A stretch of DNA of 64,000 bases. Source: Hymenoscyphus infarciens (taxonomy: Eukaryota; Ascomycota; Leotiomycetes; Helotiales; Helotiaceae). The DNA is taken from assembly GCA_001414345.1 (NCBI GenBank), contig LLCB01000011.1:310001-374000 (forward strand). The letters run 5' to 3'. The number at the start of each line of letters is the position of its first letter. Positions within the stretch are counted from its first letter, which is position 1. Positions 1 through 12,029 of this stretch are shown here, one piece after another. Made by a program: the position numbers and the translations under genes. A model generated the notes under the pieces. The model saw nothing but the letters and a program-made list of their open reading frames with translations. It was not told the origin of the DNA and made no database searches.

Positions 1-245
1 CAGAGGTTTCCTCACTAGCCGGCACAGCACCAAGTGCATCACCATTTTCTTATCGTCTACCAGATCCTACGAGCCGAAAAGACCTCGAGTACTACAGAGA
101 TCCGGCTCACCGAGGTTATTTAAGCCACATGTTGAAGAAGGGCCAAGGACCAAGTTTGTTCTTCAAGACGCCTGGTGTGGGAATGCGGAAGAAGGTCAAG
201 AAGACAGGAACTGTGGTGGAGTCGAAGGAGAACCGCTTGTGGTAG
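1..245 (+). CDS. C-terminal end of an unknown protein (5' end outside window)
   Basis: The frame is open from base 3 to a TAG at 243-245, giving about 80 residues. The tail is basic: it contains RKDLEYYRDPAHRGYLSHM, then GPSLFFKTPGVG, a KKVKK cluster and a final NRLW. The density of non-random residues (tyrosines, the Gly-Pro-Ser-Leu-Phe-Phe stretch, the terminal basic run) suggests a real protein end rather than chance, but I do not recognise the family. No intron signal is visible in the part shown. The next gene on the same strand starts about 770 bases downstream. The lysine-rich tail could be nuclear or nucleic-acid associated, but that is only inference. Confidence 0.5.
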   Translation, partial: EVSSLAGTAPSASPFSYRLPDPTSRKDLEYYRDPAHRGYLSHMLKKGQGPSLFFKTPGVGMRKKVKKTGTVVESKENRLW

Positions 246-1011
246 TTGGTGGTCTAGTGATTGTAACATACCCGATGTGTATATCTATTGTTGTACTAAA
301 AGGTTAGGATATAGAATGGGCGTATGATGAAATATATTCCCGGATGTTTTATATCAAGCAAGAATCAGGTGGCACAAAATTCGAAACTCTTGTTTGGATT
401 TGACATATCTTTCAACGTTGGGATCGTGGTTGAAATTCCTCAGCTTAGGGAGCGAGCTATGAACGATACAGGTACTTTGGCCGTGGTAATACTTCCTGCA
501 AGGAAAACAAACCTGTGATTGTACAAAGTGGCATTGTACTTCCCTACTAACTCAATTGGGGTGAGAGTATCTGTGGTTTGGATATACGAGGTGCTTGTGT
601 AGCAATTGGTGGCATGGGCTATTTGGTGACTTTAGAGCACATTGATAATGGAATTATTGAGCCCGAGTTTCGACTATCCTTTAAATTGGAAGTTCTTTTT
701 TTTAAAAGAAAAGTTCCAGAAGAAAGTTAATTCATTCTCATGTAGAATATCTGAACATTTCTTGGAACGTTGGTTTTTTAGCTGACAGCATTGACCAGAG
801 ATGTTTGTACTTGTAACAACAGGGAAGCTTCGGCAAGGGTGTTGTGGATGGCCTCGCCCGAGCCCGCTTCACGCACGCGAGTTGGAGCTTGATAATGTGT
901 TGATAACACAGCGAGCTCTGTTCTGTGTCGCATCACTTACCATACTTGCGCCATTGCGGATGCTTGCGTTCTATTGAAATCTCCCACCACAATACACAAC
1001 CAGCTGGAGTA
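246..1011. other. intergenic, MVP1 upstream region
   Basis: No coding signal. The segment holds the 3' flank of the preceding gene and the promoter and leader of MVP1. A short open frame at 324-518 has no recognisable content. Confidence 0.5.
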
Positions 1012-3878
1012 ATGTCTTTATTTGGTTCCTCGCCTGATGAGGCAGCTCCCATCAGCACCTCGTCCAAGTCCCGAAACACGCTCTTCGACGACGACGACGA
1101 CGACAACAACAGTGCAGCTTCCAAGTCCAAATCCTCTTTATTCGCCGAGGATGACGCCCAAGGAGCATGGGGAATGCCTACGCCAAAGAAGGCTGCTCGC
1201 GGAGAGCTGGTCAAGAGCCTCCTAGACGGGGCAGAGGTCCCGGATAGCTACATTGACGTATTCGATAACTTGCTGAAAAGCGATGGCAGTTCAGGCAAGA
1301 TAAGTCCTGCGGGAGTTGCGAAAACCTTGAGCGCTGGAAACCTTTCTGCAGATACACAAAGTCGCATTATGAGCTTGGTGACCGCTGGAGGTCAACTCTC
1401 GGATTTGAATAGGAACGAGTTTAATGTTTTGCTGGCCTTGATCGGTCTATCGCAAGAGAACGAGGACACCACTCTGGACGGGGTGGATGAACGACGACGC
1501 AGTTAGTCTTGTCTCTTCCATACTACCCTGGTTGTCTCCGCTTGCCCATGGATCATTTTACTGATAAGAACTCCAGATTTACCAGTGCCCAAGCTTCCAA
1601 GCTTGTCAACATTATCGAAGTCCTTCCCAGACGCCTCCGAACTTGCTGCGAAGCCTCCCCAACGAGTAGCATCACCTCCACATCCTCCACCGACCGAATC
1701 GACTGCGCCGCAAAAACCAAAAACACCGAGAAAACCTTCGATGGATTTCCCAGAGGCAGACCCATGGGGGAGCCCGGCTCTACACAAAGGCCATAACCAC
1801 GATTCGAACCCCCCGAAGACGAATGGATCACTGCCGCGCGCGATCAGCAACGGAGCACACGCCCCTTCCAGGACTACGAGTACCTTTACCACTCCCGCCA
1901 GCGACCCCCCGGATGAAGTATCTAGCCCCAATCTGCCAGATGAACCAACGACTCCAGCAGCAGGAGTGTGGGGCTCATATGATGGTGCAGGAACATCCAA
2001 CACATCGTTTGGAAACCCTCCAGAGTCTGGAATTGGGGGTCTTGGGTTCGTCGGTTCTGGAGGCGGTGGTGATCGTCCAACGGAGAATATACCCAGTCGA
2101 TCTTTCGGAGGGGGACGTATCAGCGTTGGGGGGGTTGAAGAGAATATAATAATCACACTACTGCCGGAGAAGGAGGGGATGTTTCTGTTTCAGCATCACA
2201 ATTATCAAGTTGCCAGTCATCGAAGAGGAAGCAAGGTGGTGAGGAGATATAGTGACTTTGTCTGGCTTCTGGATTGTTTACACAAGCGATATCCGTTCCG
2301 TCAACTGCCACTTCTTCCACCAAAAAGAGTTGGAGGTATGTGAGCTTTCTTTACGTTCAAATTGGGAGTGAATTATGAGTGGGAACCTAGCAAATGACAT
2401 TTAAGTCATTTGGGGCTATTACTTCCCAAACAGCTCAATGCCATCATTATCTTTGGGCGGCTTATGAAAATCCAGAAAAGATAGTCGGAAGAAGAGAATC
2501 AGCTTGTGGGTTTCATGGCCGACCACCTCTTTTGGTCTTAATAACAAGTTACTACCTGAAGATGAATTAACTGGATCATTTATTTCTTTTGACTGCCCAA
2601 GCTACCGTTAGCGGATGGATATCCTATTCTATCACGAGGTGCGGTGTGTTTGGCGCATGGATGCTAACTTTATCCCTTTAGTCAATGGCAACCATCTCGC
2701 CGCTGATAGCACCTTCATCGAAAAGCGAAGGAGAGGTTTAGCGAGATTCTCCAATGCACTTGTTCGACATCCAGTACTTGGCCAGGAACAAGTAGACTTC
2801 CCTTGATCTCACGTATGAAACCTTAGCTAATATCGCCAATAGTTGGTTATCATGTTTCTAACAGTCCCAACCGTAAGCTATACTTCTCTATTTCTTTAGC
2901 AGATTTATTATGGCTAAGATAAAGCTAATAGCACCAGGAGCTTGCTGTATGGCGAAAGCAAGCTACAATTTCAGTACAAGAAGAGTTCGCTGGGAAGGTA
3001 TTGCCTCCTGGGCTTGAAGACTCACTACCGCCCACCCTCAATGAGCTCTTCGATACCAGTCGCACTGGTATTCGTCGATCGGCTGAAATCTACATCAATC
3101 TATGTAATCTCGTTGACAGACTTGCAAAACGAAATGAGGGACTTGCTGCAGATCAGTCACGGCTCTCGCTCTCCTTGCAGTCTCTCACCGATGTATCTCA
3201 GGATACCTATGCCACTGATACCAATGATGTCCCGCTGTTGAATGGTGGACTTCATTCGATGGCTAAACATCTTTCCAATAGTCAGAGTCTTCTCGAGGAT
3301 GAAGCTCGGGCCTGGGATGAAGGGGTATTGGAAGATTTTAAGAGGTATGTTACATCATCCTAACCTTCCTCTATCTTGACGAGAAAACGATTCGCTTGCT
3401 AATATGGCTCGTGGGTTAGGCAAAGAGATACTTTGGTCAGCATGAGAGATATGTTCGATCGCCGGGATCGCTATGACAAGGATAATATCCCATACTTGGA
3501 GCGACGGATCCAAAATAACGAGAACAAGCTTCTTGGTATTCGTTCAAAGCCTGATGGTCTCATCAAACCAGGGGAGATTGAGAAGGTTACTGAGGCAATT
3601 ATCAAGGTTAGCTTTTCTTTTCTTTTCTTGAAATTTGGACTCGTCGCTAATCGTTTTCTTTTATTTAGGACAAACAATCGATTGTTGCTCAACACGCGCG
3701 TGGTGTCTTCGTCAAGGAGTGTATCCGAGATGAACTCATCAACTTCCAGTCCTCGCAGTACCATATTAGCCGGCTTTGTCAGGATTGGTCGCAGGAACGG
3801 GTTAAGTACTCGGAGTTGCAGGCGGACAATTGGAAACAGCTGCAGGAAGAGGCTGAGGCTATGCCGGTGGGAGAGTGA
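1012..3878 (+). CDS. MVP1: sorting nexin MVP1 (PX-BAR), seven exons
   Basis: Peripheral membrane protein that binds phosphatidylinositol 3-phosphate on endosomes and acts in endosomal sorting and recycling (known for the yeast Mvp1/SNX8 family). Exons read as 1012-1501, 1577-2335, 2682-2791, 2843-2872, 2938-3344, 3420-3606 and 3669-3878, total 2193 nt, 730 residues. All junctions are GT-AG with branch-like CTAAC/CTGAT motifs; exon 4 is only 30 nt. The N-terminus is acidic and low complexity (an Asp run near residue 25), followed by an EH-like segment to about residue 155. The PX domain starts near residue 353, with RRYSDF near 386-391 and KRRRGLARF after the third junction. The C-terminal half is the BAR-type helical region, ending EAMPVGE. 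The start at 1012 was chosen because MSLFGS fits the family; an upstream in-frame ATG at 925 lacks such support. The 346 nt second intron is longer than the others. Confidence 0.93.
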
Positions 3879-4380
3879 GGAGGGAAGGGGTTAGTAATAT
3901 AATTTTCTTTTACGCCTCGTTTGTAAGAGAGAAGGGTGGGTAAATAGTTTACGATAGTTAGCGATGGTTGGGAGTGAGGAGCGACATTTTTTGATTCGGG
4001 AGGAAGGAAGCTGGCTTGATAGCTGAGCTGGAGAGGGAAGCATTTGTACACATAGCTTGGGGGAGTGAGAAATTATTGAACATGAAGAGGATCATCGCTG
4101 TTTCGGTGAAAGTAGAATCATGCTGACTGGACCTTATATCTGCGTGCATTTAATAGCCATTGATTTGGAAAAGATTCGAAGTGCATTGCGCACGCGAGCC
4201 TGTATTTGAAAAATAACATTGCTTTCTGTAGGTTACCTAGAGAAAAACGTGTGAAATACTTGGAAATTATGCACGGCTTCTTGTGTGTGTTATGGAGAAA
4301 GCTATGAAAGCCACAGCTTTCGAGTATGGAAACATCGTTAGGAGTAGATAGCAATTCGCAAGGGGAGAGAGTTCATTTAA
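3879..4380. other. MVP1 3' flank
   Basis: Short open frames on the minus strand here carry no recognisable motif. I see no gene or repeat. Confidence 0.4.
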
Positions 4381-4840
4381 TTAGCTCATCATATTATCAA
4401 GTGTAACCTTCATCAACTCGCTAGTTGGTTCATGTTGGCCACTTATTCCAACAGGGAAAATATATGACCTGGTGCCATCATAACCGAATCTAACATACAC
4501 AACCATTTCCGGTGATTTGCGCTTCATATCAGTGTTGATTTTTCGAAAGTCATTCAACCATCGACTACCAAGGAAAAAGTCAGATTCAGTTATAATCTGC
4601 AAGAATGGGGAATTTTAACGCACCTCTAGCGAAGCCCATGATTGATGAGTACTCGTTTGTAAACTCGCCAGTGCTTTCTTTATCTGCAAACCAGACACGA
4701 AACACGTCCAATTCGTTCTTTTCCGCCTGTCCTAAGCGCGGACGCAACTGCATCGTCACTTGGCAACCATCAACTTCTCTCATCAATATATTGACTGAAA
4801 GAGGGTCGATTTGGCTGGCTGTGGAAGGCAGGCTCTCTCA
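4381..4840 (-). pseudogene. decayed coding fragment of unknown family
   Basis: Two adjacent minus-strand frames look protein-like but do not join. The upstream part (about 4840-4586) includes QLRPRLGQAEKNELDVF, RVWFADKESTGEF and a stop after ILADYN. The downstream part (4602-4381) includes SRWLNDFRKINTDM, VVYVRFGYDGTRSYIFPVG and a stop at 4381. They overlap near 4590-4600 with a one-base frame change. The only candidate intron between them would be about 27 nt, too short to be credible. No ATG starts the upstream part and a stop precedes it. I read this as a frameshifted relic beside the A+T-rich block. The family is not recognised. Confidence 0.35.
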
Positions 4841-5139
4841 GTCCCGTTAAAGCTTCTGTTTCCACTTAAAACTCGACGAGACTGACAAGGTCAAACTATT
4901 TTTCATCTTACAATCTAATTCTTTTCTAGCCTCTACGAAAGATCCTGTATGGCAATTTGATGAAAGGAAACTCAACGTTACTCCATACAAAACCCTCTAC
5001 CGTTCTTCTAGTTCTCTAAGTTCTCTTCCAGACTGGAACCGTAGAGATAAGTGGACAACGCCTCATTGTGATAACGCGACTAGAACGCGTTCAAAAAGAA
5101 AAGCCTGCTACTCTGCTAAAAAGTCTATTAAAAAACGGC

Positions 5140-5215
5140 AAAAGTTTCCTCTACCCTTTTCAGGGCTGCCAAGGTTAATTAAACCAGACGAACTGAGTTT
5201 TTGATTTTTTTGGTA
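5140..5215 (+). repeat. diverged dispersed repeat, left copy
   Basis: About 76 bases align by eye with 13768-13850 in the same orientation. Shared blocks include AAACCAGACnAACTGAGTTTT and, upstream, a GCAAAAnnTTCCTC match. Several differences are C/T changes. The two copies bracket the A+T-rich block and the DUF2235 relic. Confidence 0.5.
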
Positions 5216-6129
5216 GTTCTTAGGTAATAAACCAGCGAAGTTGTATGTTTGGACTGCTAGACTAAGTCAACAGACGTTGAACTGGCCAAAATCTTCTTAT
5301 TTTGTAATATCTAGGCTTTGGGTTTTATAAGAGCTGCTATCTCTAATAGAATATCTAAGTGCATTCTTTTATTAAGAGCTCTACTTTATGCTAGCTCTAT
5401 TATTATACCTTATTCTAGAGCTACTTGATTATTCTATATAGTTTATAGATTTTTGAGAATCGAATATACTTACTAGACTCTCTACTTTAAAATATCTTTT
5501 TTATAATTACTATACTAGTTTTATAATTCTAAATAAGAGCTAAGTTTTTCTAATCTTCTATATAGTTTAAAGAATCGTAATAGTCTAACGTACTTACTAG
5601 ACTATCTATATTATAATATCTGTTTTATAATTGCTTTACTATCTTAAATATATATAGAACTTTTTAAATTTCCTATATAGTTTCTAATTTTCTAAGATTC
5701 GAGTATATTTACTAAATTAACTATATCTAATATCTTCTTTTAAAACCTCTATATTCTTATCTTAGCTCTTAGTCTCTTTTATAAAGAATTAGTTAGCTTT
5801 AGATAAAATATTAAAATAGTAGCTAAGTTATAACTTTACTCTACTCTACTCTTTCTCTCTTTCTCTTTATCTCTCTATTCGTAATTAGAATTAACGCTCT
5901 CTTAATCTCTATCTTAGCTAATTTCTTTAATCTAGAGTCTAAGAGACTTTAGTAATTTTTTTAGTAAAATTATATTATAAAAAACTTTTAGATACTAGAT
6001 ATACTATTAGTATATCTAGTATATATAGTACTTCTAATATACTTAAGTCTTAAGTATATTATTATAATACTAGTTATAATATAGATACTAGCTATTATAT
6101 ATTATACTAGAAGTGCTAGTATATTAAAT

Positions 6130-6172
6130 ATACTAGAAGTATTAGAAGTACTAGAAGTACTAGAAGTAAATA
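6130..6172. repeat. short tandem repeat inside the A+T-rich block
   Basis: About four tandem copies of the 9 bp unit TAGAAGTAC, with small changes. Confidence 0.6.
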
Positions 6173-7654
6173 TAGTATTATTACGTTTATATATTTCTAT
6201 CTATCTATTTATCTAGCTTTGTTATCTATCTACTATCTATTTATTTACTCTATATATATATATAAAACTTCTTACTAATTTACTTAAACGCTTAATTTCT
6301 CGCTCGCTTTTTAATCTAGTATAGTTTTATAGAGCTAGGTAGTATATTAAGAGATAGAAAGCTAGTTATATAATCGTATAATCCCGAGACTTAGAGAGCG
6401 TTTTAGCTTTAAGTTTAGTATATCTAGTACTAAGAGTTAGATAGCGATTTAGGTTTAGTACTAAAGGTAATTAGAGTCTATTTAGTTTATATTTTAAACT
6501 CTTAATTTATTTGTCGAATCGAGCTTATATAAGCTACTTTTTATTCGCTTATATATCTAATCGATATTTCTAAATCTAAGTCTTATATTATTTAGTAATT
6601 ATATAATAAATTTCTTATTAAAAAGACTTCTTTAAAAATATCTATTAGTATATATATAATACTATTAGAATTTCTAAAAGCTTACTCTAAGAAGTACTAG
6701 TATAATAATATAAGAGAAGAAGAATTAAGAAGTAATTATTAAAAGTAATTATAAAAAGCAAATATAAAGAGCTACTATTATACTAAAGTTCTCTAATATA
6801 TTAAAAACTATAGAGATATATAAATTAAAATAGATTCGTACTAAGAAGAATTATTATTAAGTTAAAGTTCTACGTAAATTATTAGAAGATAGATAGAATA
6901 AAAATAGACCTTTATATTAGTATTAGTATTATAAAATACGAATAAATCAAAAGTTTAATTCTTAAATACTACTCTAGAGAGATCTTTATAAATCGAGCTT
7001 TTTTATATAAGAAACTTATAAATATAGTACTAAGACTTGATTTAAATAAGCTAACCTATAACTAGACGCTTTTACTAAATAGATTTATAATTTAATATAA
7101 GATTTACGAATTAAATTAATTTAAAATAACTTTTCTATAAAGATTCCTAATTTAAGAGCGCGAACTAAATAAGCTCTATATCGTAGCTACTCTAGCGCTT
7201 TATACTTAGTATAGCTAATATAAAGCTATTCTACTAGTATTATAAGTTTTTTATAATATAGACTTTTAACTTTAAATAAATATATCTTATTAATAATAAC
7301 TCTAGATAATATAGTATATAGTTTAAATATAAATTTAACTAATTTATTCTTATAAGTAATATCTTTTTTTATAGTACTAAGAGCCTTTTAGAGAAACTAG
7401 AGAGAAAACTAAGTATTAAATTCTAGAATAATTACTACTAAGTTAATAAATTACTTTTTTAAGAGTACTTAATAACTATACTTTCTATTAAGACTAGATA
7501 AGATAGAGAAGTGTAATAGTATGCTATCCTGGATAGCTGGGAGTACCTGCTATATATAAGGTTTCAGCAGTTATTATCTTATATTATCTGTTTTAGGAAG
7601 GTTACGTAGGTTCGGGCTTTTATATTAGCCGACGTATACCCTTTTATACTATCC

Positions 7655-7806
7655 GAACCTCTTATATATAGCAGCCTACTCCTAGAGTTAGAAGAGGGAT
7701 AGTTTTTCCTTTTCTTCCGTATTAGAGCCTAGTATTTACATACGTCATTCTGCTAAACGCACTCCTATATGCCTCTTCTATAGTTATATGTATTTCGTGC
7801 TATTAT
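7655..7806 (+). repeat. partial copy of the block's repeat family (least mutated)
   Basis: Matches the right end of the inverted-repeat element at 9350-9492 in the same orientation. Shared features are the GGATAGTTTTTCCTTTTCTTC-like start (with AGATAG in the other copy), ATTAGAGCCTAGTATTTA and a TTTCGTnCTATTATA end. It keeps more C and G than the other copies (for example CATACGTCATTCTGC), so it is the best guide to the unmutated sequence. Confidence 0.6.
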
Positions 7807-8286
7807 AAGAAGATAGAATAGATATTTATCTACTAGTATATATTTAAAGAATTTTTTCTACTTTAATAAAAACTTAAAAAGTGTTTAAAAGAGTAGAAGA
7901 ATATATAGTTTTACTTAAGTAAGATCTTTCTTCTCTTCTTATATAAAAATAGATATATTAAGCTTATTTTAAGAGCTATTAAAACGAAAGTAGACTTAAA
8001 AGAAAGTTCTATTTTAGTTCTATAATATATATAAGTCTTAGAATAAATAAATATTATAAAGTAGCTTAAACTAAGAAGTATAAAGATAAGAGAAATAAGT
8101 AATATCTCTAATACTTTTATATCTTTAACTCTATTTTATAAAAATATATTATAACTAATTTAAAAGCTATTAATCTCGTAGTTAGTTCACTAGTAAAGTC
8201 TTTATATATTCTAAGCTTAATAGTGTATTATAAGTAGAGAAATTAGAAGAGCTAGAAATAAAGTTTCTAATTTAGCTATAGTTATT

Positions 8287-8575
8287 TATAATAGTACGAA
8301 ATATATACTACTATAGAAGAGATATATAAGAGTATATTTAAGTAGAAGATTATATATAGATACTAGGCTCTAATATAAAGGAAAAGACTAAATTAGCTTT
8401 TTATAATCTAGAGTTAGAATAGCTATATATAAGAGATTAGATACTACTAAGATCTAATAAAATAATAACTAAAACTTTTCTAATATAGATAATACTAAAT
8501 ATTAAAAGCTAAAAGCTAATATATATAGTAAGTAAACTTTCGTATTTTAAGATAGTAGTAATTTAAAATAGCTAG
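8287..8575 (-). repeat. second partial copy of the repeat family, inverted
   Basis: Reads as the reverse complement of 9200-9492. It runs from AATAGTACGAAATATATAC through ACTAGGCTCTAATAT and AAAAGCTAAAAGCTAA to AGTAATTTAAAATAGC, where it meets sequence like the centre of the element at 8734-9492. It resembles one arm of that element. Confidence 0.55.
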
Positions 8576-8733
8576 CTATTATATTATTCTAGTAGAGATA
8601 TATATTAGTATCTTAATTTATACTTAGATAGCTATATTTAAATTCTTTTTAAACTATATTAAGATATATAGCTTTCTAAAAGTTATTTAATTAGATATAA
8701 GAAAAGAGTTTATATTACTACTTATACTTTATA

Positions 8734-9492
8734 TAATAGTATAAAATATATATAACTACGAAAGAGATATATAAGAGTATATTTCGTAGAATAATATATA
8801 TAAAAACTAAGCTCTAATATAGAAGAAAAGACTAAACAAGCTTTCTACTATTCTAAGTAGAAGTAGCTATATATAGAAGATTAGTTACTATAAAGATCTA
8901 ATAATAATAATAACTAAGACTTATCTAATATAGCTAATACTAAATAATAAGAGCTAAAAGCTAAATATATAATATTTAAATCTTAATCTCTTCTATATAT
9001 AAATATTAGATATTAATACCTTTAGTATCTTTAGTTATATATATAGTAATAATTTATACTCTCGACGTATAAGTATTAGTAATTTCACGAATACTAGTAA
9101 TTTAGAATAGCGAGCTATTTATAATAGCACGCTATTCTGAATTACTAGTATTTATAAAACTACTAATACCTCTAATACCTTAGAGCTAAGATTATAATTA
9201 ATCTAATACTTATATAATAGAAGGTACTAAAAGGATTAAGGTTTAGATATTATATATTTAGCTTTAAGGCTCTTATTATTTAGTATTCGCTATATTAGAC
9301 AAGGCTTAGTTATTATTATTATTAGGACTTAGTAGTTTCTAACCTCTTATATATAGATGTTTATACTTAGTATAGAAGAGAGATAGTTTTTCCTTTTCTT
9401 CTATATTAGAGCCTAGTATTTATATATATTCTTCTATCTTAAACGCACTTCTATATACCTCTTCTATAGTAGTATATATTTCGTACTATTAT
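8734..9492. mobile_element. about 760 bp snap-back (long inverted-repeat) element, decayed
   Basis: The left arm (8734 to about 9110) and right arm (about 9125-9492) are reverse complements over nearly their whole length. Outer ends are ATAATAGTAnnAAATATATA and its inverse TATATTTCGTACTATTAT. The centre is a palindrome around AATAGCGAGCTATT and AATAGCACGCTATT, near 9117. Most arm differences are C/T or G/A transitions. No coding capacity is seen. It could be a foldback or MITE-type element, or two head-to-head copies of a roughly 370 bp repeat. Target-site duplications cannot be read in this A+T-rich context. Confidence 0.6.
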
Positions 9493-9769
9493 ACTATTAT
9501 ACTTTAGATATATTCTTACTTTCTATTTTTTAAAATAATATACTCTATATATTATATCTAAGAGTAACCTAGATCTCTCTTTTTTGAAAGTATATATTTA
9601 TAGCTCTTCTACTAAGAATTAGATAATAAGTAGCTAAGCTAAAGAATAGAAACAACTTTTTAAATCTTTTATATATACTAGTATTTTTAATTCTAAATTA
9701 ATTTATAATATAATTATATTATAATTTATCTCTATATAAAAGTTATAAAAGAAAGTTATAGAATTTATT

Positions 9770-9822
9770 AATATAGAGAATATTAATAATATAGAGAATA
9801 TTAATAATATATAATACTAATA
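9770..9822. repeat. short tandem repeat
   Basis: Almost three tandem copies of an 18 bp unit, AATATAGAGAATATTAAT. Confidence 0.6.
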
Positions 9823-11250
9823 ATCCTATACTAAGTATTCTATATTTAGTATACTAGAATATAACTTCTTTTACTAATTAGATAGTCTTAATATCTATTT
9901 GAAATTTATCTTAGATTATATATACTATATATTTAAAAATAGCTCTTAAAATAGTAAAGCTCTTAATTTTAATATCTATCTTCTTAAAAAGGTATACTAA
10001 CTTTATAATACTCTCTTATATTTTATAAATAAAGAATATAATCTTACTACTATTACTAAATTACTTAAAAATCCTAATATACAAGTATATAATTATCTCT
10101 ACTAAGTACTTCTTATATATAAGCTTAATACTAGTAATAAAATACTAATATTAGAGCTCTCTAAGAGTATAGAGAATTAGATTAAAGCTATATATAAGTT
10201 ATAAATAATTAAGAAGAGATAATAGAGAGAGATATAAAAAAGAGAAGATATATAAGAAGAGAACTTTATAAGTAAAGTAAAGAAGAATAAAGCTATTTCT
10301 AGTAGTAGAGATAGAGAAAAGATACTTAAAGAGATATAAATAGCTTTGAAATTTTAATTATAAACCTTTATACTAAATTTGATTTTTTAATAGAAATTAT
10401 TATTTATTTACTCTTTCGTATAATTTAGTAAGAAATTTAATAAAAGTTTATAATTAACAGTTTATAAGTAGTAGCTCTATCTACTTATATCTATTCTATA
10501 AATTTATCTAATATAAATAATCGAGAATTCTTAGAAAAATTAAAGTAAAATAAGAAGCTCTAGAGCTCTTTAGAGATATTTATAATATAAGATACTTATT
10601 AAGAGATTATTTATCTAATTTCGATAATTAAGAACACTTAGAGTAATTAAATAAACAAAAGGAAGCCTAGATATATAGATTATCTAAACTTTAAATAAAC
10701 TTATTAATATATAGAAATCGCTAATATCTTACTAGTAAAGAAAGTATACTAGCTTTCTACTTAAATTTGTCTAATAGAGCCTACTTTAATAGTATTAGAA
10801 AAAGTAAAAGAAAAAAGTAGAAGATTATACTATTATCTAACTATAGATAATTATCTAATAAGAATAGTATAGAAAGTTAGAAACGCTAACTTTAAATAAA
10901 AGAGAGTTCTAAAGTTCGATTAACCTAGGAAAAATTATCTTAAGAAGAGTAGATTTTTAATAGAAAATCAAACTATTAAATAGTATAAGAGGCTTAACTC
11001 TTAGGTTATATCTATATATTATTAAAGTGTAAAAAGAACTTATTAGAGTAGAATTCTAAACACTATTAGTAGCTGGTCCTAGATTGATATTTGCTCTAAG
11101 TAATAGACAAGATTTAGTTAGCTCTCCGAGATACTTTATATTCTATAGTTCTTTAGTATATCTATAATTATATACTCTATAGCTGCAATTGCCTTTTAGC
11201 CTCGAGGATATTTACTTTAAGTAATTAGTAAGACAAGATAAAGAGAACGT

Positions 11251-12029
11251 GTTCAGAAGATACGCTTAAGAGTAGTGAAAATGGTGAGTGGATAGAAGAG
11301 TGACACGAGATTCATTGTGAAGTGACGCCTGACCCCTATTCCTCGCTTAATAGTCACCTTATCCAGAACTCACTATCGCTTTCAAATTACAAAGAGAAGA
11401 AGACATGCTCAGTATAGTTGAAACATTTGCTTACTAGTCAATTAAATGTTTAACTGGAAAGTAAGCTTCGTGACTTGATTTTATATTTCCTATCGAGGAA
11501 GTGAATTTGCTTATAAGTAATAACTTAAGTTAGCACCTTTCTTTACCTATTAATTCGCTGTCATTCAATTGCTCTAAAGATTAGCTAGTAGGATTATCTA
11601 GAAGGTACAAGTAGTGGTCCCTAGTCCGCCAGTGAATAGTGTCCCAAACCTATTGATGCCCTCCCGCACCCTGCCACCGGGCCCGGCTCAGTACCCAATA
11701 GCAATAGTAGAGTCCCGAGGGATCCTAGTTCAACATTAGCTTAGCTCCTCCCTAAGGGGGCAGAAGGGGGCGACAGTGTCCTAAACACTAATAGCACGTA
11801 TCGTCACGGGCTATCTTGTCAATCCAGCCTAAGATATATGTGGGCGCGGATTCACTCGAAAAAATAGTCGATGAAAGTCTTCCAGGTATATGAAAACAGC
11901 CTTCTCTCTAAATATTTTCTTGAAACACCCGCTCTCCCTGTCCTTCACTAAAAAATTGACGACTTGGCCTCCGAATACTCAGGTAGATGGACGAGTATTA
12001 ACTAGAATAAAGAGAGTTAAACCGGGAAG
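11251..12029. other. transition zone right of the A+T-rich block
   Basis: Base composition returns toward normal. A G+C-rich patch at 11640-11790 (CCACCGGGCCCGGCTC and later GGGGGCAGAAGGGGGCG) is out of character with both flanks, but I could not tie it to a known element. No gene is seen. Confidence 0.4.

Larger units (their letters stand above)
5190..11250. repeat. extremely A+T-rich block, RIP-like repeat debris
   Basis: Composition changes abruptly near 5190 and recovers near 11050-11250. Within it, TA dinucleotides dominate and C or G are rare, except for a less depleted island at about 7510-7800. No open frame of note survives on either strand. This is the pattern expected of repeat-induced point mutation (C:G to T:A, biased to CpA) acting on duplicated transposon sequence in ascomycetes. 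The RIP origin is inference from composition and from C/T differences between internal repeat copies. The original element type cannot be read, because no reverse transcriptase or transposase motif remains that I can see. Confidence 0.8.
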
